Shown here: positions 8,347 to 17,045 of the stretch, in pieces
How the letters are laid out: each line of letters begins with the position of its first letter
How positions within the stretch are numbered: the stretch's first letter is position 1
Origin: Yersinia artesiana
GTDB taxonomy: Bacteria; Pseudomonadota; Gammaproteobacteria; Enterobacterales; Enterobacteriaceae
Assembly (NCBI RefSeq): GCF_902726545.1
Contig: NZ_CACVAD010000005.1
Coordinates: 62,001 to 126,000 of the forward strand
DNA length: 64,000 nucleotides
Direction: 5' to 3'
The notes under the pieces: generated by a model
The model's database searches: none
The model's input: the letters and a program-made list of their open reading frames with translations, nothing else
What the model was told of the DNA's origin: nothing
Translations under genes and position numbers: made by a program

Positions 8347-9599
8347 CGTGGTTACCACAGCACGAAGACACTCAGGATACACATTTGGCACGGGATAAGA
8401 GTTTCGAAAGTTGTATCAAATGCACGGTATGCACCACTTATTGCCCGGTGGCGAAAGTTAACCCACTTTATCCGGGGCCAAAACAGGCCGGCCCTGATGG
8501 TGAACGGCTACGCCTAAAAGATCCGGCGTTATATGATGACGCACTGAAGTATTGTACTAACTGTAAACGTTGCGAAGTGGCCTGCCCGTCAGATGTCAAA
8601 ATTGGCGACATCATCCAGCGCGCGAAAGCCAGTTACAGCAGTAATAAGCCCAAGCTGCGCGATGCTATCCTCAGTCACACCGATATCATGGGGACGCTAT
8701 CAACGCCATTTGCTCCGGTCATCAATGCGGTCACGGGTTTAAAGCCGGTGCGGGTCTTGCTGGATAAAGCGCTGAAAATTGACCATCGACGCGAGTTACC
8801 CAAATACTCGTTTGGCACATTCCGCCGCTGGTATCACAAGCAAGCTGAGAAACAGCAGCAATATGCCGAACAGGTGGCGTTTTTCCATGGTTGCTTTGTT
8901 AACTACAACCATCCGCAATTAGGCAAAGATTTAGTCAGTGTCTTCAATGCGATGAATATTGGTGTTCAATTACTGAAACGTGAGAAATGCTGCGGTGTAC
9001 CGCTGATTGCGAATGGGTTTATCGAACAGGCGAAAAAACAGGCGCGGGTGAATCTGGAGTCCCTGACTGATGCTGTGATTGATCGAGATATTCCGGTGGT
9101 CGCCACCTCATCAAGCTGTACTTTTACGTTGCGCGATGAATATCCACACTTGCTGGATGTCGATACCGCACCGGTGCGCGACAGAGTGGAACTGGCGACT
9201 CGTTATCTTTACCGATTATTGGATCAAGGGCGCGAATTACCGTTAAAACCGTTGCTCTCAAACCAAAACAAACCGCTGCGCATTGCCTATCACACACCTT
9301 GTCATATGGAAAAAATGGGCTGGACGGCTTATACCCTGGCGTTATTACAGCGCATTCCGGGTATTGAGCTGGTGGTCTTGGACTCTCAATGTTGCGGGAT
9401 TGCCGGAACATATGGTTTTAAATCAGAGAACTACGCAACATCCCAAGGGATTGGGGCATCGTTATTCCAACAAATCGAAGAAAGCGGTGTTGATTTGGTG
9501 ATTACCGACTGCGAAACCTGTAAATGGCAGATAGAAATGTCGACCAGCAAGAAGTGCGAGCATCCGATTACCTTATTAGCACAAGCATTGGCTCGATAA
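8343..9599 (+). CDS. glpC: Anaerobic glycerol-3-phosphate dehydrogenase iron-sulfur subunit C
   Basis: GlpC anchors GlpAB to the membrane and carries electrons toward menaquinone. The 418-residue product has two [4Fe-4S] ferredoxin motifs, CIKCTVCTTYCP (Cys24, 27, 30, 34) and CTNCKRCEVACP (Cys71, 74, 77, 81). Two CCG domains follow (EKCCGVPL, and PCHMEKMGW with DSQCCG). It is about 20 residues longer than the E. coli protein. It closes the glpABC operon; a hairpin begins 7 bp after the stop codon. Confidence 0.95.
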   Translation: MTWLPQHEDTQDTHLARDKSFESCIKCTVCTTYCPVAKVNPLYPGPKQAGPDGERLRLKDPALYDDALKYCTNCKRCEVACPSDVKIGDIIQRAKASYSSNKPKLRDAILSHTDIMGTLSTPFAPVINAVTGLKPVRVLLDKALKIDHRRELPKYSFGTFRRWYHKQAEKQQQYAEQVAFFHGCFVNYNHPQLGKDLVSVFNAMNIGVQLLKREKCCGVPLIANGFIEQAKKQARVNLESLTDAVIDRDIPVVATSSSCTFTLRDEYPHLLDVDTAPVRDRVELATRYLYRLLDQGRELPLKPLLSNQNKPLRIAYHTPCHMEKMGWTAYTLALLQRIPGIELVVLDSQCCGIAGTYGFKSENYATSQGIGASLFQQIEESGVDLVITDCETCKWQIEMSTSKKCEHPITLLAQALAR

Positions 9600-9606
9600 T
9601 ACGGAC

Positions 9607-9629
9607 AGAGCGCGATTTATCCGCGTTTC
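9607..9629. repeat. Hairpin-like sequence on the left of palindromic repeat copy 2
   Basis: AGAGCGCGATTTATCCGCG forms a short CGCG/CGCG stem just after glpC. It is a near copy (16 of 23 bases by hand alignment) of the sequence at 9796-9818 on the other side of the palindromic repeat. Confidence 0.5.
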
Positions 9630-9790
9630 CAGACTGCTGATAAACCCCAATGACTCGATCTTGCAAGGTGATGACAGGTAGAAGAGTAAAGCGTCCGCGC
9701 CAGGGAAGGCGCGGCTCGAGCCCCCAGGGAAGGGTTTACGGCGTCTTTACGATCTGCCTGTTTTCACCGTTACGGGCACTTTGTCATTAA
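9630..9790 (-). repeat. 161-bp palindromic miniature element, copy 2 (YPAL-type)
   Basis: This is the reverse orientation of copy 1, running from CAGACTGCTGATAAA to TTTGTCATTAA. Length and internal stems match the other copies. It fills the convergent gap between glpC and dcrB and contains no coding sequence. Confidence 0.85.
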
Positions 9791-9794
9791 CTCT

Positions 9795-9819
9795 TAGAGC
9801 GCGGATAAGCCGCGCTCTA
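9795..9819. terminator. Hairpin between palindromic repeat copy 2 and dcrB
   Basis: TAGAGCGCGG and CCGCGCTCTA form a perfect 10-bp stem with a 5-nt loop. No strong T run follows on either strand, so this may be a weak or factor-assisted terminator for dcrB (minus) or glpABC (plus). Confidence 0.5.
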
Positions 9820-9829
9820 TTGCAGGAGA

Positions 9830-10354
9830 TTATTTCAGCTTCAAGGTACTGATAATAGATTCAGCTTCTGTTTGTGCTTGCTGCTGATTGTCGGCTGGCA
9901 GAGTAATTTGTATTGTCATCAAATGGTTATCAACTATCCCCATCAACACGGATGAATAGGCTTTCTGACCACCACTGGTAATAATGCTATCCAATTGCTG
10001 GAAAGGATGCCCATCGACCTTAATCGCTTTATTTGTCACGACCTGTAGATTGGCATCGCGGGCACGCTGCTGCTCGGCCAGGCGATCAGTCAACACATTC
10101 AACGCTTCATTGGTGTCATCACCTAAAATCACGATAACCGCTTTATCACCAGTTTTGTTGGCATAAACGTGCATGTTGTTAGCCTGACTACCCATTTTCC
10201 CGCTTTGGTCAGATAAATCTGCTGGGAGATTAAATGCGACTTTACCTTCCAACAAGCTGACTGGCTGGCCTACATTGTTATCGCTGCCGCTATCGCAGGC
10301 ACTTAATCCTACAACCAGCAGGCCAACAGCAAGAAACTTGGTTATTTTATGCAT
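9830..10354 (-). CDS. dcrB: DcrB-family lipoprotein
   Basis: The 174-residue product has a lipoprotein signal with lipobox LSAC and lipidated Cys20. It is followed by the conserved DcrB blocks [15 protein letters not shown] and [16 protein letters not shown]. coli DcrB is an envelope lipoprotein first noted for phage C1 and C6 entry and linked to lipoprotein maturation and envelope integrity. It lies 60 bp downstream of yhhQ on the same strand and is probably in the same transcript. Confidence 0.9.
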   Translation of the reverse strand: MHKITKFLAVGLLVVGLSACDSGSDNNVGQPVSLLEGKVAFNLPADLSDQSGKMGSQANNMHVYANKTGDKAVIVILGDDTNEALNVLTDRLAEQQRARDANLQVVTNKAIKVDGHPFQQLDSIITSGGQKAYSSVLMGIVDNHLMTIQITLPADNQQQAQTEAESIISTLKLK

Positions 10355-10414
10355 GGGAATCCCTTATCAATGATGAATAGCATTATCGCACCTTATTCAG
10401 ACGCTAAAAGCAAT

Positions 10415-11095
10415 CTATTGTTCAGCGGTGTTCGCCTGCATTAACGTTTGCTGTTCGGTCTTCCGGGCAAAGTATTTCAGTAATACATTGAGCATCACGC
10501 CATAAGCAGGTAAGAAGAATAACATGCAAATCAGCAGCTTAAAGCTATAGTCTACCAAGGCGATTTCCACCCAGTTTGCCGCCATAAAAGGATCAGAACT
10601 GCGATAGAAAGCAATAAAGAAGAACGCCATAGTGTCACTGATATTGCCAAAGAACATGGCAGCGGTTGGGGCAACCCACCATGCACTGCGCTGACGAAGG
10701 CGGTTAAAGACTTGAACATCAAGAATTTGACCCAGCACATAGGCCATAAAGCTGGCAGCGGCGATGCGCGCAACAAATAGGTTAAAACTGGTTAATGCCG
10801 GGAACCCTTGCCAGCTTCCTTGATAGAACAGGGCTGAAATCAGATACGAAATAAGTAAAGCAGGCACCATAACGGACAGAATAATCCGGCGCGCTAAGGG
10901 AGCACCAAAAATCCGCACGGTCAGGTCGGTAGCTAAAAAGATAAACGGAAAGGTAAAAGCCCCCCAGGTAGTGTGAAAACCGAAGATAGATATCGGTAAT
11001 TGCACCAGATAGTTGCTGGAGGTGATGATGACAATATGGAATAGCGACAGCCATACCAAAGCGGTCATCCGCTGTTGGGCAGTAAACGAAAACAT
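10415..11095 (-). CDS. yhhQ: Queuosine-precursor (preQ0/preQ1) transporter YhhQ
   Basis: YhhQ (COG1738) is an inner-membrane permease that salvages 7-deazaguanine precursors of queuosine. The 226-residue product has about six hydrophobic helices and the conserved stretch ATDLTVRIFGAPLARR. NISDTMAFFF is also present. I chose the ATG at 11095, which gives the E. coli-like N terminus MFSFTAQQR. The upstream in-frame Met (11134) lies inside a predicted preQ1-I riboswitch. That riboswitch carries the only good Shine-Dalgarno sequence, 8 nt before this ATG. Confidence 0.93.
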   Translation of the reverse strand: MFSFTAQQRMTALVWLSLFHIVIITSSNYLVQLPISIFGFHTTWGAFTFPFIFLATDLTVRIFGAPLARRIILSVMVPALLISYLISALFYQGSWQGFPALTSFNLFVARIAAASFMAYVLGQILDVQVFNRLRQRSAWWVAPTAAMFFGNISDTMAFFFIAFYRSSDPFMAANWVEIALVDYSFKLLICMLFFLPAYGVMLNVLLKYFARKTEQQTLMQANTAEQ

Positions 11096-11103
11096 AAATG
11101 TGA

Positions 11104-11134
11104 CCTTTTTGGTTATTGGGGTGAGGGAACCCAA
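11104..11134 (-). ncRNA. Predicted preQ1-I riboswitch in the yhhQ leader
   Basis: Read on the minus strand, UUGGG (11134-11130) pairs with CCCAA (11120-11116) to form P1. The loop holds UUCCCUCA followed by the extra C (11121) that would pair with preQ1. An A-rich tail then leads to GG at 11105-11104. The layout follows the small type-I preQ1 aptamers (GGGU...ACCCC, A-rich tail, AAGG). The terminal AAGG is also the Shine-Dalgarno sequence, 8 nt before the yhhQ AUG, so ligand binding would hide it. The ligand fits the transporter's substrate. This is an eye fold, not a covariance-model hit. Confidence 0.75.
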
Positions 11135-11341
11135 ACATAATGTGCCGCAATTTCTGCGACGCGCGGCATAATACGCGTTTGCGCAACGAATGCAATGGTT
11201 AATTTTAGCGCAAACGATGGCCTTTTCACGAAAGCGATTGTGCCACTTGCACCTAAAAACCGGCGGAGTAAACTATCTCGCTTCGTAAGCCTGCTTACAT
11301 TTTTGCTATTAACCTGTTGACTGACACACAAGAGAACCGCA

Positions 11342-11596
11342 ATGACCGATATTTTTGCCAATCCGGATAAAACACTTGATGCACTGGGTTTGCGCTGCCC
11401 TGAGCCAGTGATGATGGTGCGTAAAACCGTCCGGCATATGGAGGACGGTCAAACTTTGCTTATTATTGCTGACGATCCCGCCACAACCCGTGACATTCCC
11501 GGTTTTTGCCGCTTTATGGACCATCAGTTGCTGGCACAAGATACCGGGCAGACGCCTTACCGCTATCTGGTCAAAAAAGGGGCAAAAGCGGAGTAA
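11342..11596 (+). CDS. tusA: Sulfur-carrier protein TusA
   Basis: TusA takes persulfide sulfur from IscS and passes it to TusBCD for 2-thiouridine modification of tRNA. The 84-residue protein has the invariant Cys19 in [11 protein letters not shown] and the usual C-terminal beta segment YRYLVKKG. It diverges from yhhQ and converges with zntA. Confidence 0.95.
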   Translation: MTDIFANPDKTLDALGLRCPEPVMMVRKTVRHMEDGQTLLIIADDPATTRDIPGFCRFMDHQLLAQDTGQTPYRYLVKKGAKAE

Positions 11597-11617
11597 AAAG
11601 CCGCTTTGCCCTTGTTG

Positions 11618-13948
11618 TCAAATATCCCGCTTGCGCAATAACCTCAGCGCGTTTGCTGTCACCAAGGCGGTTGCGCCAGAGTCGGCTAATACCGCTAGCC
11701 ATAAACCGGTCAAACCCAGCAATGTGGTCACCAGGAAAATACCTTTTAGCCCTAATGCGATAGTAATGTTCTGGCGAATATTGGCGTTGGCAGCTCGTGA
11801 TAACAAAATGATTTCTGCCAGCCCGGTCAGCCGATTATGAGTCAATGCCGCATCGGCTGTTTCCAGGGCCACATCAGTGCCGCTGCCCATCGCAATACCG
11901 ATACTAGCCGCTTTCATGGCGGGAGCATCATTAATGCCATCGCCAACCATCACTGTCGGGTGTGTGGCATTCAGTGCCATAACGGCCTGCACTTTATCTG
12001 CCGGTAACAATCCAGCGCGGTAATCAATTCCCAGTTCACCGGCAATGGCCGCCGCTGCACGAGGGTTATCACCAGTTAACATCACACCTTGAATCCCCAG
12101 CTTTTTCAGGGCATCAATGGCTTGTTTGGCATCGGTACGTAAAGTGTCTCGCAACGCCACGACACCAATGAATTTCTCATTTTCCAGTACGGCAACAGCC
12201 GTTTTACCACTGCTTTCCAGTTCATCGAACTGCGCGAGCCACTCGGCGGTTAATAACTCTGGCGATATTTTACTGGGTGCGCTAACACGAACTACTAACC
12301 CGTTAACTATACCTTCAACGCCAATGCCAGCCAGTGCACGCCGTTCTTCGGCGAGTGGCAGCATCGGGGTATTTTGCTGCGCTCGCTGTATGATCGCGAC
12401 AGCCAGAGGATGGTGCGAACCTGCTTCGACCGCCGCAGCCAGTGACAACAGGCGAGTTTCACTCACACCGGAAACGGGCAAGATATCAGTGACTTGTGGC
12501 TTACCTTCAGTCAGCGTGCCAGTTTTATCAAAAGCGACAGTTTGAATGTGGCCAAGCTGCTCAAGCGCGGCACCACCTTTAATCAACGCTCCGCGCCGCG
12601 TTGCCGCCGCCAGTGCTGAGGTGATGGCTGCCGGAGTGGAAATGACTAATGCGCATGGGCAGCCGATCAACAGTAGTGTCAGACCTCGGTATATCCAGGT
12701 TTCCCAAGGCTCGGCGAAAGCCAAAGGCGGAACCAGCATCACCAGTGCTGAGAGAAGCATAATGGCAGGGGTATAAATGCGACTGAAACGGTCAATAAAA
12801 CGCTCAATAGGCGCACGGCGTTCTTCTGCTAATTCAATGAGTTGTAAAATTCGGTCAATGGCATTATTACCCGGCTCAGAGATAACCCGCATTTCGGTCG
12901 CGCGATCAACTGATAAGCTCCCCGCCGCGACTTTTTCACCTTGCCGGCGTTCAACAGGAACAGACTCACCGGTGAGAGCACTTTCATCAAAACTGGCGAA
13001 GGGAGTCATTAATTCAGCATCAGCAGGTAAACGGCCCCCCGGTGAGATTTCAATGATATCGCCAGGGCGCAAGCTGGCAACAGGAACCTGTTTGCGCTCA
13101 CCATCCTTGAGTAGTAAGGCTTCTTCAGGAACTAACGCCATGAGTGCAGTCACACCACGACGTGCGCGATTTGCTGCATAGGATTCGAGTAACTCGCCGA
13201 CCATAAACAGCAGCAATACCATAGCTGCTTCGGCAGTCGCACCAATAAACATCGCGCCAATAGCCGCGACGCTCATCAAGGTTTCAATCGCAAATGGTGT
13301 GCCGGAGCGAATAAGCTTCCAGGCTTTAGTGACAATCGGAATCAACCCGACAATGGTGGTCACGGTAAAGGCTAATTCGCTCAGCTCAACACTGAATAAA
13401 GAGATTCCCCAACTGAGGAGCATCAGCGTGGTTAATGATGCAATTGGTAGATATTCACGAAAGCGTGTTTCTGACTCAATTTTTTTGCCCGCCGTGGGGG
13501 ACTGGCTATCGCGCAGGCTGAACCCTGCCTGTATAACGGCCTGCTGAACTTGGGGACGAATGTCTGAACGGGCATCAACCACCAGTTTTTCTGTAGCAAA
13601 CAGAACTTTTACATTTTCAATTCCGGCCAGGTTACTGACTGCATTTTCAATTTTACGCGCACAACTTGGGCAATCCATCCCTTTCACTTGCCAACTAAAA
13701 CGTTGGCTACCCGCAGGTATTGCGTTAGTTAGCCTATCGCTTTCCTCATCATCGTCATCGATATGACTGCTCTGACTACAGCATCCCTCCTCATGGTGTG
13801 AATGCTCACTTACTGAGTTGGTGCTTTCATTGCTGGCATTAGCCACTGGTTGGCTGCTACAACCTGTTTGTTTTTTTGCGTGAGTATGACCACAGCCGCA
13901 GTGATTTTGTGGTTCGGCTGAATGTCGATGTTCGGAATGTGAATGCAT
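11618..13948 (-). CDS. zntA: Zn/Cd/Pb-translocating P1B-type ATPase ZntA
   Basis: ZntA exports Zn(II), Cd(II) and Pb(II) across the inner membrane. The 776-residue protein has an unusually His/Cys-rich N-terminal extension (about residues 1-65). It then shows an HMA metal-binding domain GMDCPSCARK (Cys93 and Cys96), the transport motif CPC (430-432), and the phosphorylation motif DKTGT with Asp474. TGDN and GDGINDAPAMK follow. A GGAGGT Shine-Dalgarno precedes the ATG. The upstream promoter has the 20-bp spacer typical of MerR/ZntR control. Confidence 0.95.
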   Translation of the reverse strand: MHSHSEHRHSAEPQNHCGCGHTHAKKQTGCSSQPVANASNESTNSVSEHSHHEEGCCSQSSHIDDDDEESDRLTNAIPAGSQRFSWQVKGMDCPSCARKIENAVSNLAGIENVKVLFATEKLVVDARSDIRPQVQQAVIQAGFSLRDSQSPTAGKKIESETRFREYLPIASLTTLMLLSWGISLFSVELSELAFTVTTIVGLIPIVTKAWKLIRSGTPFAIETLMSVAAIGAMFIGATAEAAMVLLLFMVGELLESYAANRARRGVTALMALVPEEALLLKDGERKQVPVASLRPGDIIEISPGGRLPADAELMTPFASFDESALTGESVPVERRQGEKVAAGSLSVDRATEMRVISEPGNNAIDRILQLIELAEERRAPIERFIDRFSRIYTPAIMLLSALVMLVPPLAFAEPWETWIYRGLTLLLIGCPCALVISTPAAITSALAAATRRGALIKGGAALEQLGHIQTVAFDKTGTLTEGKPQVTDILPVSGVSETRLLSLAAAVEAGSHHPLAVAIIQRAQQNTPMLPLAEERRALAGIGVEGIVNGLVVRVSAPSKISPELLTAEWLAQFDELESSGKTAVAVLENEKFIGVVALRDTLRTDAKQAIDALKKLGIQGVMLTGDNPRAAAAIAGELGIDYRAGLLPADKVQAVMALNATHPTVMVGDGINDAPAMKAASIGIAMGSGTDVALETADAALTHNRLTGLAEIILLSRAANANIRQNITIALGLKGIFLVTTLLGLTGLWLAVLADSGATALVTANALRLLRKRDI

Positions 13949-14002
13949 GGTACCTCCTGGACAGAATGTAAAAGATATACAGGATTTTGCCGGTATGGTT
14001 GC

Positions 14003-14034
14003 ACTCTACACCTTGGAGTCAACTCCAGAGTCAA
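14003..14034 (-). promoter_or_regulatory. ZntR-type zntA promoter with a 20-bp spacer
   Basis: On the minus strand the -35 hexamer TTGACT (14034-14029) and the -10 hexamer TAGAGT (14008-14003) are 20 bp apart. The dyad TGGAGTTGACTCCA lies in the spacer. This long spacer with a central dyad is the signature of MerR-family activated promoters; E. coli ZntR binds a closely similar site upstream of zntA. No zntR gene is in this window. Confidence 0.85.
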
Positions 14035-14201
14035 GAGGGTAAATGAGAATAATTGCTAAAAGGGGCAGATACCAAAAGAAAGGTATATCGGAAAGGAGTG
14101 CATGCCGCGCTTGGTGTTTAGGCTCCATCCTTGGAACCCCATAGCCGCATTACTATCGCAAAATGGACTTCGCAAAATTATATTGCGCAGTAATAGGTTA
14201 A

Positions 14202-14828
14202 TTACAAATATAGCGACCTGACAATCAGGAAGTGCCCTACAAAGTAGCATCCAGCGACGATGGCATCTGAAGCCCGGAAAGAAAAACGATAGCGGTTTAG
14301 CAACCAGATGGTGTGAGATACCAACAATAGCACCGTCCCGGTTAGCAATGAGAAGCTCATATCCGTGCTGCGCGCAAAATATTGTTCGCCTGCCATCCAT
14401 ACCATAAGTAATGTCATTCCGACGAAAGCAACGACAGGCCAGCGCATTTCATCCAGCCGGGTCCAAATAGTGGCTAACAGCAACGCACCCACAATAATGA
14501 GTACCAAGGGAAGCGGCCAGAATAGGGTGAATGTCATCTGGCTGGCAAAACTGATGGTATATAATAAATGGGAGAGGAAAAATGCACCCAGAGCATAAAG
14601 TAAGCGCTCACTGGGTAGCAACAATAAGGCATCTGCTATCAGTGTTGCCAACAAACCTAAAACAATCAGATAGCCTGCCGGACCAAGAATAGGTGCCTGC
14701 CATGCAAGTAACAACAACAGTAACAGAGTGACGGGTTTGAATACCCAACGTTGCCAGCGTGGGCCTCGGTAAGTTGCATCGACAAACAACCAACCAGAAA
14801 AGAATACGGCAAGGAATGGCCAGCTCAT
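14202..14828 (-). CDS. yhhN: YhhN family membrane protein
   Basis: The 208-residue product is largely hydrophobic, with about eight membrane segments and few charged loops, and matches the YhhN/TMEM86 family. Eukaryotic members are lysoplasmalogenases; the function of the bacterial proteins is not settled. It lies upstream of zntA on the same strand, as in E. coli, but the zntA promoter separates the two. Confidence 0.85.
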   Translation of the reverse strand: MSWPFLAVFFSGWLFVDATYRGPRWQRWVFKPVTLLLLLLLAWQAPILGPAGYLIVLGLLATLIADALLLLPSERLLYALGAFFLSHLLYTISFASQMTFTLFWPLPLVLIIVGALLLATIWTRLDEMRWPVVAFVGMTLLMVWMAGEQYFARSTDMSFSLLTGTVLLLVSHTIWLLNRYRFSFRASDAIVAGCYFVGHFLIVRSLYL

Positions 14829-15115
14829 TATTTATCCTTTTTTCTATACAGGTTTCAGTGAAAGTACCTGTGTTGTAATGATAATCCGCAATGCCAACAA
14901 CTTTGATAATACATTAATTAAGTGTAAGGGATGGAAGACAAGAGTGATAGCCACACTACAGTGAATTGCATGATTTGTGCCACTTAATGCGTAGCAGTAC
15001 GCATAATCAGATTTAGCGCTGGGATTGGCTAGCTGAAGTCTTGGTCTTGTCTGGCCCACATGTTATGTTAACGCCGGTTTCCGTTCGCTAAATCAAGGGA
15101 TAGAGGCAATAGCAC

Positions 15116-15436
15116 ATGGCCAATGAACAATTGCTTTATCGCATTCAGTTTATAAATAACGGTAAGAATTATCAGCTTTATGTCCGCGAGGTCGGCCCAA
15201 GCACTTTGTTTGGGTTTATTGAAATTGCTGATTTTGTCTTTGATAACCAATCGTCTTTACTGGTTGATCCTTCAACTGAAAAATTGAAGACCGAGTTTTC
15301 CGGTGTTAACCGTAGCTATATCCCCCTTCATTCAGTGATTCGCATTGATGCGGTAACTGAAAAGGGCAGCGCTCGAATCTCCGAGTTGGGCAGTAACGTG
15401 ATGAGTTTCCCTTATCTACCGGGTAATAAACCTTAA
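15116..15436 (+). CDS. DUF1820 family protein
   Basis: The 106-residue soluble protein has no signal peptide or membrane segment. It carries the DUF1820 pattern: YRIQFINNGKNYQLYVRE, then GFIEIADFVF, then SLLVDPSTEKLKTEFSGV and a Tyr-Ile-Pro-Leu-His block. I know of no assigned function. It lies 38 bp before yhhM on the same strand and may be cotranscribed with it. The equivalent E. coli segment has no such gene to my knowledge. Confidence 0.75.
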   Translation: MANEQLLYRIQFINNGKNYQLYVREVGPSTLFGFIEIADFVFDNQSSLLVDPSTEKLKTEFSGVNRSYIPLHSVIRIDAVTEKGSARISELGSNVMSFPYLPGNKP

Positions 15437-15473
15437 ATCCCTCTTTTGAGTAAGATTTAGTGGGCAAGATTTT

Positions 15474-15857
15474 ATGAATAAACCTCCATTAATATTTATT
15501 GCCGTGGTGGTACTGATTGTGGTGTTGGCAACACGTCAATATTGGCAGAAGAAACGGCAAGACGCAGAAAATGACCGCTCACCTGTACGCAGTTTACAAG
15601 TTGAAGTTATCGATAAACGCGAAGTCTTGGCCCCCAATCGTCGTTCACGGCAGCGTGAAGAGATTGTGGCGGAGGAAAAACGCTATGAAGTTTATTTTCA
15701 ACCATTACTGAGCGGGATAGAAGTAAAAAAGAACAACGAAATCAAGATAGTACTTCCACTGCAGGAATATAATCGCATTGAGCAAGGCGCAAAGGGCACT
15801 CTACGCCTCCAGGGGACTCGCTATATTGGCTTTACCCCAAATTCAGTTGCTAAATAA
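15474..15857 (+). CDS. yhhM: YhhM-like DUF2500 membrane protein
   Basis: The 127-residue protein has an N-terminal membrane anchor (about residues 5-22, PLIFIAVVVLIVVLAT), then a charged linker and a small C-terminal domain typical of DUF2500. The molecular role is unknown. The gene order with yhhL and rsmD matches E. coli, though yhhM and yhhL converge here. Confidence 0.82.
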   Translation: MNKPPLIFIAVVVLIVVLATRQYWQKKRQDAENDRSPVRSLQVEVIDKREVLAPNRRSRQREEIVAEEKRYEVYFQPLLSGIEVKKNNEIKIVLPLQEYNRIEQGAKGTLRLQGTRYIGFTPNSVAK

Positions 15858-15903
15858 ACCACCCGTTGTCATAGCAAAATAATATATATATCGATGACGG
15901 TTA

Positions 15904-16176
15904 TTATTTTTTAGGCAGTGGTGGTTGCTTCTTCTGCCAGGCCAATAGTTCGAAAACTCCGAACACAAAAATTTTAAATTGCTGTAACCCACTGATTGTC
16001 TGGTCTTTTGGCTGAGTGGATTTAAGTAATATCAGTTGTAAGCCATGCATCAAGACCATGAAGATCATTGCGACATCAATAAAATATCTCAAAGGCTTAG
16101 GGAACGGCTGGAATAGATTCAGCAGTAGGAAAAACCATACCCCTAACATCAATAACCGGCCTAAATTAATCCACAT
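15904..16176 (-). CDS. yhhL: YhhL-like DUF1145 membrane protein
   Basis: The 90-residue protein has two or three hydrophobic segments and matches the DUF1145 pattern (MWINLGRLLMLGVWFF, FPKPLRYFIDVAMIFM). I chose the start at 16176, which overlaps the rsmD 3' end by 11 bp. A longer frame to 16344 lies wholly inside rsmD and lacks family similarity. It is likely translationally coupled to rsmD. Function unknown. Confidence 0.85.
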   Translation of the reverse strand: MWINLGRLLMLGVWFFLLLNLFQPFPKPLRYFIDVAMIFMVLMHGLQLILLKSTQPKDQTISGLQQFKIFVFGVFELLAWQKKQPPLPKK

Positions 16177-16828
16177 GATGTTGCTCCTGTTCTTCAACTG
16201 ATACCCGGTCTTGGGGAACATCTTTGTTACGAATATAGAGGCGGTAGGCAACCTGTCCGGCAATTTTCTCTCGATGTAACTGCCAACTGGCAGGGACATC
16301 AGCGGCGGCACTTTCGGCTTCAGCTTCAACATAAATCCAGGCATTAGCCGTCAGCCAATTGAATTTCTCCAGTAGATTGACGGTTTCAGCCAACAAGCCT
16401 TGACGAAAAGGGGGATCAAGGAAAACCAGATCAAAAGGTTGCCCTGGCTGAGTTAACCATTGTAAAGAGTTGGTATTGACCACTTGGCCATTGTTGGCAC
16501 TCAATAACGTCAGGTTGTTACTCAGTTGCTTCGCTACATGCCTGTCAGCTTCTAACAGAACGGTAAAATCGGCATAGCGGGATAGTGCTTCCAGCCCCAA
16601 AGCACCGCTGCCGGCAAAGCAATCCAGACATCGGGCACCTTGAATCATGGGGGCGAGCCAGTTGAATAGTGTTTCTCTGACTCGATCGGTAGTAGGGCGT
16701 AGCCCTGGGCTAACCGGCACCGGTAATTTGCGCCCACGCCATTTACCGCCGATGATGCGGATTTGGCCTGCCGACTGTTGTGGGGCTTGTTTTGCTGTTG
16801 TAGATCGCTTTAAAGGTCGCTTTGCCAT
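16166..16828 (-). CDS. rsmD: 16S rRNA guanine-966 N2-methyltransferase RsmD
   Basis: RsmD methylates G966 of 16S rRNA in assembled small subunits. The 220-residue protein shows the SAM-binding motif FAGSGALG (71-78) and the N2-methyltransferase catalytic motif DPPF (138-141). The basic N terminus includes IIGGKWRGRKL. It diverges from ftsY, as in E. coli. Confidence 0.95.
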   Translation of the reverse strand: MAKRPLKRSTTAKQAPQQSAGQIRIIGGKWRGRKLPVPVSPGLRPTTDRVRETLFNWLAPMIQGARCLDCFAGSGALGLEALSRYADFTVLLEADRHVAKQLSNNLTLLSANNGQVVNTNSLQWLTQPGQPFDLVFLDPPFRQGLLAETVNLLEKFNWLTANAWIYVEAEAESAAADVPASWQLHREKIAGQVAYRLYIRNKDVPQDRVSVEEQEQHHVD

Positions 16829-17045
16829 AGATTGCTTTGCTTGAAAGTTGGCCAGTATTGCAGCACTGAATATAAAAGTTATCCCTATTCTACCTATGTG
16901 TGCAGTGTGGGGGAAACGTTAAACCTTTGTTGATTGAATTCACAATAGAAAGCAGTATCGTGCGCGTGTTGCTGTTCAGGGGAAAGTGGTAGACTTGCGA
17001 ACTATTATCTTATTTATGCAAACCCAAAGTAATTAGAGTCCAAAA

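Noticed and set aside
16177-16344. N-terminal extension of yhhL
   Set aside because: The extra 56 residues lie entirely inside rsmD in another frame and are not part of the DUF1145 family.
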